Shown here: positions 23,669 to 33,911 of the stretch, in pieces
Layout of the letters: the number at the start of each line of letters is the position of its first letter
Position numbering within the stretch: position 1 is the first letter of the stretch
NCBI GenBank assembly: GCA_004380135.1
Contig: QXCR01000021.1
Location: 1-64,000 of the forward strand
Origin: Stemphylium vesicarium
Lineage: Eukaryota; Ascomycota; Dothideomycetes; Pleosporales; Pleosporaceae
Reading direction: 5' to 3'
DNA length: 64,000 nt
Program-made: the position numbers and the translations under genes
The notes under the pieces: generated by a model
Told to the model about the DNA's origin: nothing
The model's input: only the letters and a program-made list of their open reading frames with translations
Databases searched by the model: none

Positions 23669-25147
23669 CTACACGTCAGAGGTCATCCACCACGCTCCGC
23701 CGAAGAACAGAGACAATACCACTATTGTGAGAATAGCCGCACCGGCCTTGTCCCCTGTGGTAATCGTATCATGCTCGGGCACGAAACTGCCCACATCACT
23801 TCCTGCGCTTGGATCGTTTTCGCTGATACCTCCGTTGTCCAGTCCGACCGGCCCGGATACTTGGTCAACTAGAAGGTTTTGCATTACCTCCAATGCAGAC
23901 ATTTGTTCTCCAACACCAACTTCTCCGTCGTTCACGCCGCCCTGCCACCAACGCATGCCACACCCGCCTTTTCCGGGGCTACATTGTTGTGCTGCTGCTA
24001 CAGCGGAAGCCCGAAGTCGAGGCATGATCTTCTCACGGGTATAGGGAGCGTTGAGCATAGTGAATCCCATCCATCGGCTGAGGTAGGCTTTAAAGGAGCG
24101 CTGGTCGTGATCGCATAGTCCGTTTCGCTCACAGGCTACTTCGATCATGACATCTGGGGCGCCATCTGCATTGAAAAAAACACCGGCGCCCTCGATGATG
24201 CCGTCTAGACGTTCTCGCCAATATCCTGCTTGCGCCTTTGGCGCGTTAGAAAGGGTACTGGAAAAGGGAGACGGGTAGGGTTAGATGGCTTACGGTATCA
24301 CCCTGCGCTTCGGACATGTTCCATAGTGCCGCGGCGCCGGACATATGAATTCCAGCGTTGTACGTCCATTGAATGTGGTTCAGCTCAGAGCAGTTTTGCC
24401 GCTCGCTGGTTCCATCATAGAAGTGGTAGTCGGGACTAACCAAGCCTACGCTGACTTCCCATTCCCATGCTCTTAACGCCCACTCAGCATAAGTGCCGTT
24501 TCCGGTATATTTTGCCAGCCTCGCCGCGATGTTGAAAAAGGCTCCATTCGAGATTGTGTTCTTGTAGTCAAATCCGTTATTGAATGGGAAAATTTGCCAG
24601 TTCAGCCCCCCGCCACAAGTTCTCTCGTTCCAACGCGGTACCTGCGTGTTGAAAACCGCGATGGCAAGTGACAACCAAGACAGCTCTCCCTCGGCGTCGG
24701 GGAGCTTGTTTTCGGCCGCTGACATGGCTGTCATTCCCCAGAACGCTTGATCGTCATTTCCTAAAGTGCTAGTTTGATTCGGTGGCATGAATGCCTGTGG
24801 TTGACCTATTTGATGTACCATTGCTTGTGTTGTGATTTTATTGTATGTGTCATCGCCGGTGTAGTACCAGTAGTCGATGAAGGAACCAAACATGGCTCCG
24901 CATAACCACCAGTAGTAAGGATCTGGTAAGTTTCCTGGCACGTCGCCGACTCGATCACCGGTGTACCATTCTCTCAGGCCTGCAGCGACAACTTTTGTTG
25001 CTTCTTTGATAGATTCTGGCCATGTTAATGGAGTCCAAGGATGAGAGCAGGTTGCGTACCTGGATCGTCGACATTCAGCTCAAGAGCAGAGGTGGCGAAT
25101 GGCGACAGCAGTCCAACCGCGCCGAAAAACAAGGTAGAAGGTTTCAT
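23669..25147 (-). CDS. GH76 cell-wall alpha-1,6-mannanase (DFG5/DCW1 family)
   Basis: Putative mannan endo-1,6-alpha-mannosidase of the DFG5/DCW1 type, thought to graft GPI-anchored mannoproteins onto the wall. Exons complement(25060..25147), complement(24294..25015) and complement(23669..24235), 458 aa. Exon 1 encodes a signal peptide (MKPSTLFFGAVGLLSPFATSA). The GH76 core includes YYWWLCGAMFG, the catalytic Asp pair in LGNDDQAFWG (about 117-118), CGGGLNWQIFPFNNGFDYKN and YLSRWMGFTMLNAPYT. The C terminus ends in a hydrophobic segment (AAILTIVVLSLFFGGAWW), which is either a GPI signal or a membrane anchor; only about five residues follow it. The intron 1 boundaries are clear. For intron 2 the donor is GTAAGC, and I chose the AAAG acceptor just after a CTAAC branch site because it keeps the phase; the TTTCCAG upstream would hit a stop. 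Family membership is firm, the intron 2 acceptor less so. Confidence 0.9.
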
Positions 25148-26322
25148 CGCGGATCTCCGGGATATCACGGGTAGAATGTAATGCGATCGGAACTCGGCAT
25201 TTGTGATGTAAACGAGTGTGCCTCAGGCTGTTGGGGGGAGAGCGAGCGCAGTGGAGCCTGAGGAGTGTGGGTATGCCGTAGGGAAATAGGGAAATAGGAA
25301 ACCTATAATCCAATCCTTGGAGGTTGCGAGACGCCATGAGGTTATGAAACCCCTTTGCCTGAAGCCAAGTAATGGCGCGGTGCCGCAGCAGCTTCTGGGC
25401 GACTGTGCAACGCTTGGAAGTCATCTCTCCACGTAGTTCAAAGCCAGAATTGGGCCGTTTAATGACTAGGCCTTGACAGTAGTCTTGGCGGCCATGCCTG
25501 CGACGCTTAGAAGGCGTCTCATCGTACAAGTGCGGTCAACCTCCCGTATGGAATTGATGCAACAAATGGTGCGCGTAATGCAAGTCGCCAAGTCTAAAGT
25601 CGGCATTGGCGTCGCTTGGAAGGACAATGGCGCCGAGGGCTTATGTCATCTCGTAACCCGAATCTTGGAACTCGACATCCGCGAGGTCCGGGCGTCTAGA
25701 CCGCAAGAACGAATTCGCATCTGTTCCTGCGTGATGGCGGATCTGGAGAAGTCCTCGTGTGCCGTATCGACAAATCATGTATCCCTGCAACGCGCGAGGC
25801 CGGCTGATCGGGAGAAATTTAGCGTTGGTGGTGGTGTGTAGTAGTAGTGTCCAGGTGGGGTAAACGGCATCAGTCCGTGCTGGAATAGATACAGTAGTAG
25901 GATAACCGGCATGCACGGTATCGCCGTCATTCATCAGGTGAGGCAATGAATTCGCCTGCTTAGCCCAAGTACCAAAGTACCAAAGAACTCAAAAGAACTA
26001 GTAATAGCAAACGCTGTCATGGGCCTCTCCAATCAACCTTCTAGAGCGAACTTCAACATACATCGCCCCGGAGTTCCCCAGAATTTAGTAGCACTGCCGG
26101 ATCGCGGCTACGTCACCATGACTTCCATACCGGCTTTTGAAAGCGGAAACCGAAGCTCTCAAAATGAAAAAGAAACTAAACGAGACCAAAATGTTAGCAT
26201 TAAGGGAATGCTTGGGCATCGTAGGGAACAAGGTGCACACCTCTGACCACATCTGCCTAGTGGATATACAACAGCAGACTCTTTCCTGCCCACTAACAAG
26301 CCTTGAGCCAGCTCAGGTTGAC
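25148..26322. other. Intergenic, no gene seen
   Basis: About 1.2 kb carrying the promoter side of the GH76 gene and the 3' flank of the next hypothetical gene. Frames of about 100-150 codons on both strands have no domain, and one overlaps the GH76 signal-peptide exon out of frame. Confidence 0.5.
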
Positions 26323-28132
26323 TTAGAGATCTGGCTCTTCTTTCTGAGAGACGATCCAACTTCTGAAGACCCTAGCCTTATTCTTCTTGTCCATGTTCGC
26401 CTTCGCGTCTATATGGCTTGCTGCAGAAAAGGCTTCGATGACCCGCGTTGCCGCTACTTCGCTGTTTTCATCGAAGGGAATCATGTCCAGAAATTGCCGT
26501 AACGTGATTGAGCCTAGTTTGACCTGCAACTGTACGACGTAGTCGACGCTAGTAACATCCATAACGTCCAGTGTGGTCCGTGACACCAACTCCCATCCGC
26601 CTGGTCTCCTTGAGCATTGCCGAGCGTATAGCTGTTCTGCTGATGCCAATTGTACGAATGCTCTCGCGGTCGCGCTCTGTGTAGCGACGCGTGCAGAAGA
26701 AATCTCTAGAAGCTCGAGAAAGTCATCAAGTGAACCGGTACCGATGAACGTATGGCGATGTTTGTATTCCAAATCTCGTTCTTCTGGTGTTAAAGTTTCC
26801 CGGTCGACAGCAGTGCCTAGCTGATGCTGAGACATATCATGATTGCCAAAATCAGGTTGATTGATCCGGTGCAGGGTTCCAAGCTCGGAGGTTTGTGGTT
26901 TTACGGGGAACTTCAACGATAACCTACGGCGATGATCGTTGCGAGTCGAGTCTTGGGAAGGGTTCGCCTTGAATGAGAGTAGGCCATCGTTTGTCTTTGC
27001 TCTCGATCGAAGGGGAACCGGAGGCGCTCCGATAGCATCAAATGCGAAGTCTGAATATACAGGGCGGTGATGCGCTCTCAAGGGACTAGTAGAGTGCACT
27101 CTGGATTGCTGATCACCCGCTGATACAAATCTTCTTCTTGCAGTGTTGTCGAAAGCTGTGTAGGCCTGTGGCATCTCGACATCTTTCGATAAACCAGGAC
27201 ACACCACCGGCTCGTCGAACAACGTAGTATCGGAAGTCGGTGAAGCGCTCTCACTCAGGTTCTCTACACAAGTCTCCGGTAAAAATGTATCAAGGGCTGT
27301 CGGGCCCTGGAGTGGCGGGAAGCGGAGTGAGGAAATGTCCTGGGCTCTTGGATTCAGGGCTTCGTGGAATGGCGCATTGGCACCAAACTGTTCTTTCCAA
27401 GAATCTTCTTCTGCCTTCGCGCTTGTACTAATTGGCGTGAGGTCCTTCGGCATTTCCAAATTGCATCTCTCCGCGTTGAGTTGCAGCGCCACAAGTACCG
27501 CGCTATTGGTGCAGTCGCGGTCGAGCATCGGTTTCCACACGCTGGATCTTCGACGGTGCACTATCAAAGTCAGCATGTTAGCTGCGGCATTATTTCACAT
27601 GCACTGTTTGGTGCAGATGTTGTGACTCACTGATTGTTATGTTTGCGCTTTCTGATACGGCGATCTGTACAACAATCGCCTCTGTGTCGCTAGCCTTCTC
27701 CGATGTATCGAAAGAAGGTAGAGTTACGCAGTTTTTTGGCTGCCGTTGCCTTTCATCGGGATGTGGTTCTTCAAGAGCTGTGTGTTCGAAGGCAATGCTA
27801 CAGAGAGCAAACCGGCGCACTGTGCGAGTGTGTATGGCGTTGTCACAGACGGCTTGTCTTCTACGGCGGAGAATTTCGTTTACTGTCGCACACCGAGCCA
27901 CAGTCAATGCCTTCATGAAGGCTTTAAACACCAAAGAATTTCGGACGCAAATGACGATTGCGCGCCTGCGGCGGCCGGGCGGTTGTTGTGATGAGGTGAG
28001 GATCACGCGTAACAAGACCACATGGCAACAAACGACTGCGAGCTCCACTTTCGCTAGTCTGACTGATCTCAGATGATAGAGAATAAGAAGGAAAAGTCTA
28101 ATCGTGAAGTGAAATGAGGTAATGCATCCCAT
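26323..28132 (-). CDS. Hypothetical protein, two exons
   Basis: Exons complement(27631..28132) and complement(26323..27560); 579 aa if translation begins at the ATG at 28132. The 70-base intron has a consensus GTGAGT donor, a GCTGAC branch site and a TAG acceptor, and joins ..ANITI to MHRRRSSVWKP in phase. The N-terminal exon is poor in acidic residues for its first ~60 codons, so the true start may be a later Met such as that of MKALTVARC. The C-terminal 150 residues, from YKHRHTFIGTGSLDDFLELLEISSARVATQSATAR, look like an ordered helical domain; the middle is Ser/Pro-rich and disordered. No catalytic motif, signal peptide or membrane segment. I do not recognise the family and assign no function. 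Confidence 0.65.
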
Positions 28133-28493
28133 CAGCCGAGTGACAATAGTAAAAGAATTGAAGAGAGAGTGTTGTCGCCGGTACAGCTGTTTGTGTCCAG
28201 AGCTTTTGAGTAGGCGGTCCAGACCCGGATCCTAGTGTTACCACCAACAATGCCAGGTCACCAAGACAGGCGACCAGAATTTCTTGTATGAGCGATTGTG
28301 TGCCGACTGCAGACCCGGATTGTTCTGTTGTGGCCAACATCACGTGGTGGCCGACAACTGTGGAAGGGATGATGCAGGGCAACAGCGACGAGATAAGAAG
28401 CTGCAAGACACACATGCATCACTCACATCGAGATTTTACACAAAAATGATTTGGTGAAAGGTCGTGGCAATTGTTTCGTAGAGCCCGAAACCT
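28133..28493. other. Short intergenic gap
   Basis: About 360 bases between the hypothetical gene start and the stop of the zinc-finger gene. A minus-strand frame of 105 codons with a hydrophobic beginning (28098-28415) overlaps the hypothetical gene; I do not call it. Confidence 0.45.
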
Positions 28494-29501
28494 TCAAACA
28501 TCCTTGCCCCTTCCTCTACCACGCGCTACCCGCACGCTGTGTGGAATGAACTTGAGGGCAGACATGCTTGAGGCCAAACTGTCCATAGGCTCCACAGCTT
28601 GTGTGGATGGGATTGGCTTCGTCATTTGCGGTTCACCTCGGCCAGTTCCACGACCATGGCCAAACCCTCCACGCCCGCGAAGCCTTGTAGGATAGCGACG
28701 ACTCTGTCCATCGTCTTGTTCTTCTCCTTCCTCATTGACTTGCTCTTCTTCGTCGCGAACGACGTCCATATTCTCACCTTTTTCCTTCACAGTCGCTCCA
28801 TTGTCGCCGCCTATTGAGCTCATGGTCGAGCTCCTTCGTCGGTGAGGTGGGATCAGCATGCTGCTCCGCCTGTCGATGCCATCTTTTACGACAATGAAAT
28901 CGTACTCGCGGGGGAACTGGTGCTTATCTATACAATGCAAGCGACGTTTCTGGGGAGTGCTGCACAGCCGATCGCAGTCTGGCAGAAGGCAAGCATACTA
29001 TGATATATTAGTTGGACGGTCCATGATGTGGTATTGGACGTACCCATCATTCGCAATACCGCAGACACTTCAAAGGCTGATACTAGATAGTCTCGCCATG
29101 GAACACAAAGAAATCCCCGACAAGTACGAATAGATGCGCAATGAATGGAGCAAAGAGCAATGACCTACCGTTTTCTCGCCTTGATCGCGCTTGGCAGCAT
29201 TGATAGGGTCGTGGTACTCTGCAATATGCAAATGCAGGTAATGCTGATCGGGAAAGTTTTTTTGGCATTCACTGCAGCGGTTCATGTGAACTTGCTGATA
29301 GTGCACATCGTGTTCTTCAATAGATGCAAAAGTGAGCGGCTCGTGCGGGGGCAATGAGCACTTCATAACGACGTGCTCGTCTGATACAGCGGATTCGGCG
29401 TCTAAGTGAACTATCTTGATATCGACGGATGTTTCACGCGAGTAGAAGTTGCTGCGTTCGTCTGATGACGAGGAGTCGCGGTGTGAGCGCTTGACCCCCA
29501 T
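28494..29501 (-). CDS. C2H2 zinc-finger protein, ZNF511-like
   Basis: Exons complement(29169..29501) and complement(28494..28997), 278 aa. The 171-base intron runs GTAGGT..ATCATAG and joins DQGEKT to YACLLPDCDR in phase 0. Two clear C2H2 modules follow one another: CSECQKNFPDQHYLHLHIAEYH (about 75-97) and CLLPDCDRLCSTPQKRRLHCIDKH (about 114-137), then HQFPREYDFIVVKDGIDRRSSML. This order and spacing match the ZNF511 family, which is widely conserved but poorly characterised. The C-terminal third is acidic (EEEQVNEEGEEQDDG) and then Arg-Gly-rich (RGRGGFGHGRGTGRG, ending ARGRGRGKDV), a composition common in RNA-binding proteins. The family call rests on resemblance; the RNA link is inference. 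It starts 488 bases from the divergent EST1-like gene. Confidence 0.85.
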
Positions 29502-29988
29502 TTTTTTTTTGTTGGGCTGGTTGGGATGAGGCGTGATATGAAAGTGGGCAGTACCTTTGACCGGTGAACGAGCAATTCCTATCTCGCGAGGCTATCTCAA
29601 TATCGCCGGGGATGCTGGGTGCTGCAAAAGTAAGGACGGGTGGGCGGCGGATGGGTTGCACTGGAAGCCGGCCGAGACGTGGTACCTTAGCTCCGAGACT
29701 GACTGATGCCCACTAGTTCGCGACTCATCAGCCAACCTGACTTTCTCACACCTCAGCACCTCGGCCATCCCCTTCCCACCCTGACGCCCAATCTCTCTCT
29801 GCGTCTTGGGCGCTGCCTGCTCTCGAGACCCTCCCCATCGCTGATTGTCCTTACCGCAGGGCACACGACTTCACCATAAATGGAGCACGCCAGCCACAAC
29901 GTCCGCCGCCTGCTCCGTGCCTTCGTCTGACCTGCCCGCCGACCGTGGGGTCACATATGAACGTCGCCGGCTCCTACACTTAGAAGGC
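29502..29988. promoter_or_regulatory. Divergent promoter, ZNF511-like / EST1-like
   Basis: 487 bases between two diverging start codons. No TATA box stands out. It holds C-rich and CT-rich tracts on the plus strand (29750-29900), probably the leader of the EST1-like gene. Bidirectional use is inferred from spacing. Confidence 0.4.
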
Positions 29989-32783
29989 ATGGCTGCGAAC
30001 ACCGAACAGCTCGACAGGTGCGCTGCCCGCGCCTCGCCATATGGATGGGATGATGCTGACTAAGGATAGGCGGGCGAAGGCGATTGAGAAGGACCTGTAC
30101 AAGCGCATTGATGGCGGCTCTGGCTGCGCCGAATTAGCTACCGTGCTGCAGGAGTAGGCGACAGTCCCACACACCGTCCGCGCCTACGACTAACACGGCA
30201 CAGGTACCGCGCTGCCTGCGAGGCCCTCATCTTCTCCAACTTCGAATACGCCTCCGCCCACGAACTCCAGACGACGCTATGGAACGCGCATCTGAAGGTC
30301 AATGCCACATTCAGGCAGGAACATAAGCTTGTAGGCATGCCCGAGGACGCGGCCTTGGGACAGCAGCACTGACACACGAGCAGCTCAAGCGCTCCAAGGA
30401 CCATGTCGTAGAACTCCGAAAGTTCCAAAAGACATACCTCCACTTCATCAAGGCCAGCCAGCGCTTCTACCGCCAGTACATCCTGAACCTCGACGCCCAA
30501 TTCGACGGCATCCCCGGCTTGCGCAAGATTGCCCTGAAATGGAAGGATGACAGTAGGGTCCCCCACCACGCGAGCCACGCCAAGTTTAACAGTGAGGCAG
30601 CCTCCAAGTCGTCCCCGCGCCAACGCATTCCCGCGACCCTCAAGACGCACGTAATCCTCTCGTGTCACCAAACGCTCATCCAGCTCGGCGATCTCTCCCG
30701 CTACCGCGAGACCGAACTCGTCGAGAAGAACAAGGAACGCAACTGGGGCCCCGCCAAGGGATACTACGACTCGGCTGCCGAGATCTATCCAGACTCTGGA
30801 CATGCGCCGAACCAACTCGCTGTGATTGCGCGCGAGGATGGCGACCACTTCCGCTGCGTCTACCACCTCTACCGCTCACTGGCAAGTAAAGAGCCATATC
30901 CTCAGGCCAAAGCCAACTTGGCCACGGAATTCAAGCGCGTTATTGCTGCCTGGGACAATGGACAACTCATCAACAACCACAAATCCGCCGAGGGCAACAC
31001 TGGCCGTGCTCTCATCGCATGGTTCATCAGACTACACAGCAAGCTCTACAAAGGCGAGGAGTTCGCCGCGCACGATGAGTTGGAAGGCGAGGTACTCAGT
31101 CACCTGGCCATTGAGCTCAAGGAGCGTCCGCTGGACTCCATTCTGACCAAGATCATATTCATCAACATGTCGGCAGAATATTTTGCCACTGTGCAGCTGC
31201 AGAGTATGTCACACATTCTTCACACCGAATCAAGCTGACTTTTTCCAGGCGAGAATCCGCCTCCAAACATCATGCGCACGTATTTCTACTACCTCCGCCT
31301 GAACGTCAAGACCTTCTTTATTCTTTTACAAGTCTTACAGCCGGAGCTGGATCGTTTGTCTGAAGGCAACGACGTGAAGCACCAGAACGGTGACCGTGCG
31401 ATCCAACTCTCCGACAAGATCACCGCTGTGGCTCGCCGCATTCTGCCAGGCCTTCGTCTTTACAGCACATGGTTCGCGCGCTATTGGAAAGTGCTCAACG
31501 CAAACATCGCCGATACACTCAACACGGTGGATGTGCAGGAGTTGTGGAAGGCATATGCCGCAACGCTGTCCCTTCTAGCTTCTAGTTTCCCGGTCGAACA
31601 GCTGCCACAGGAAGATTATATGCTCGAGGAAGACGTAGACACGATCGGATTCGAGCCGCTCATCCACCCGGATACCATGAAGGTGTGGTACAACGGAGAC
31701 GCTATGAAGCAAAAAGCGACCGATCCTGGCTTGCAGCGCAACCATCCAAACGTCGAGATGCTTATGCGAGTCAAAGACCTGCTCATCGATGGCCTACTCC
31801 TTGTTCAAAACCCGGACGCACCTTTGGACTTGGCTGGCCCACGCTTCATTTACCAGGAAGAGGGTGTGCCATCAGAGCTATTGGCGAGTCCTACCAATCA
31901 GCCGGACGGCTCTCCTGTCCTGTCAGTCCAAGCAGCCGACATGCCTCTATTCCAACATGCTGAGGCGCCCATTCCAGATGATCAGAAATCATATAGCGTT
32001 GCTGCAGCCTCCGAGTCCGCATCCACTACGCTCGCTAAAGACAACGCGATGCGCAACATGGTGGACGACCTAGTAGGAGAGGAGGCTGGTCTGGACCCGT
32101 TAGTTGAAGAGGATGAAAATATACCACCAACTCCACCCGAGCAGACATTTGACGACACGGCCGTTGTGAATGACACGACCTTTGCCCCAGCAACACTCTC
32201 AATCAATGACTTGGTCAGCTCGGTTAGGAACTACAAGCCACTGTCCCCTGGCCCTGCTTCTACACTGCTTTCGGCACCAATGGGCAGGACTGGATCTACT
32301 TCTTCCATTCGCCAACCGCCGAACCTACCCTCTGTACCTGACGGTCAGTGGAACTCAAATTCCATCTGGAACCGGACACCAGGTCCAGCATCTCCGTCTA
32401 TGATGAACGCAAATGGGTTCGGAAATGATGTGCGTAGATCCCCGATGAGTGGCACAAAGGTTAGCATGTCTGGTCATGTGCGAGGAGATTCGGCAAACTC
32501 ACTCCTGAGTGCTGATGCTGTCACTCCCACTACTAATAGGGCCCCACGACCACTCAGTGGTAGCTTCAGTGGTGGTCTTGGTAGTGGTGCCGCTTGGGGA
32601 ACCCAGACGGGCAGTCCCTCAACGTGGGGATCTGCTACCCCCAGCAACAGTTTCAACAACAAGGGTCATCATCACGGATACGCTTATGGGGCCAACATGG
32701 CAAGTTCGCTGCCGTTTAGCTCGTACCGAGAGGGTGCCGACAGTGCATGGGGACGTACACCACCCAATGGCCAAGGCGGTTGA
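29989..32783 (+). CDS. EST1/SMG7-like protein (telomerase / NMD family)
   Basis: Five exons: 29989..30017, 30070..30153, 30204..30330, 30384..31203 and 31249..32783; phases agree throughout, 864 aa. The N-terminal segment (about 10-80: YKRIDGGSGCAELATVLQEY.., ACEALIFSNFEYASAHELQTTLW) is the EST1 N-terminal domain. The block from QLGDLSRYRETEL and NWGPAKGYYDSAAEIYPDSG to YHLYRSLA and LKTFF-like helices (about 180-480) is the EST1/SMG5-7 TPR-like 'EST1 DNA/RNA-binding' domain that in SMG7/EBS1 holds the 14-3-3-like phosphoprotein pocket. The C-terminal 350 residues are Ser/Pro/Gly/Asn-rich and disordered, and there is no PIN domain, so it resembles SMG7/EBS1 rather than SMG6. The likely role is nonsense-mediated mRNA decay or telomere maintenance; the sequence alone does not decide. 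PAN3, another mRNA-decay factor, follows on the same strand. Confidence 0.9.
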
Positions 32784-33911
32784 TCGGCCAAGGCGCAGCT
32801 GTAACAAGCTGCTCATTGCCGTTTCCTCATCGCTCGCCATGGAGGTCAACTTCCTTCTACCATCTTCGCCTCTCACGGTACGCCAGCAAATAATCCACTT
32901 GCTCGGGACGCAAAGAACCTGGCCTGTTCCAACTCGGCCCTTGAGCCACAACCCAAGTATCTATCGAATGATGCTCGGGATACGGTCGTCATGACTAGAT
33001 GTGCCCTTGGAATGTCATTTTTGCTCTCGTTCATGTCCTGACAAAGTTTGCATTGCAACCGGGTCAAGCAAAGAAGAGAAGTCGACGGCGATTATGTGCT
33101 TTGAAAATTGGAATTATTGTGGTATTTTTGGGGTCATCTTGCCTTGGAATTCTCAGGTCATTGCGGTTCTGAGAGATGAGATTCTGTTCTCAGAGTTCCA
33201 CAGCGTTGTACTATCCCTCGGGACCGCACACGCAAGCTCAGCCTCTCTGGTCCTGATTTAGTCTTGACGACAACCTCTGCTTTCTAATATTATCATGGAG
33301 TTATGCGTACATGTAGTGTTTCGAACATGACTGCAATGGTGTGAGGTATAAACATAATTTGCTGCCTTTGTATCGTGAGTTCTACACAAGGCGATAAATG
33401 AGGGTACCATGGGGCACGTGTTTGCTATAGCCCCGGGCGCATGCATGGATTACTGTCAGCAACCGTAAGACTCGGACATAATCGAGGACTAGCATAGAAC
33501 AGAGCCAATTGTGTGGGAGAAAGATAGCGAAATTAGTATACCAAGGCCGCAAGTCAAGGCGATTCTCGTGGTGACGTGATGATGGATGTCTGACGCCCAG
33601 GTACCGAGGTGTGAAGGGTGAGTGTGACTAAGCTAGCTGCAAACACGTCAAACATGGGCGTGCAAGGAAGCCGGCGAAGCGCTGATAGGTCTCAGCTATC
33701 GTACCTTCACTCTCCCAGCGTGCCTGCTTGTCTAGTTTGCTTTGCTTCTTGGACTGTGCCTGCTGATGGAGACGCGGCTGCTGCTCCTACAGGACGCCGG
33801 ACTCGTTGGGGGTGGTTCATAGCCCGCAATTCCGAAAGGTACCCTCAGCCCATTGCCCATTGTCCCCGTCCCGCTCCATGCCACTTCGCTATCGCGAACA
33901 TCCCGCCCACC
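32784..33911. other. Intergenic between EST1-like and PAN3
   Basis: About 1.1 kb: the 3' flank of the EST1-like gene and the promoter/leader of PAN3. The PAN3 frame itself is open back to about 33618 but without an ATG before 33912. Nothing else is recognised. Confidence 0.5.

Noticed and set aside
28098..28415. 105-codon minus-strand frame with hydrophobic N terminus, possible small secreted protein
   Set aside because: Overlaps the start of the two-exon hypothetical gene, lacks a clear mature protein pattern, and only resembles a signal peptide weakly.
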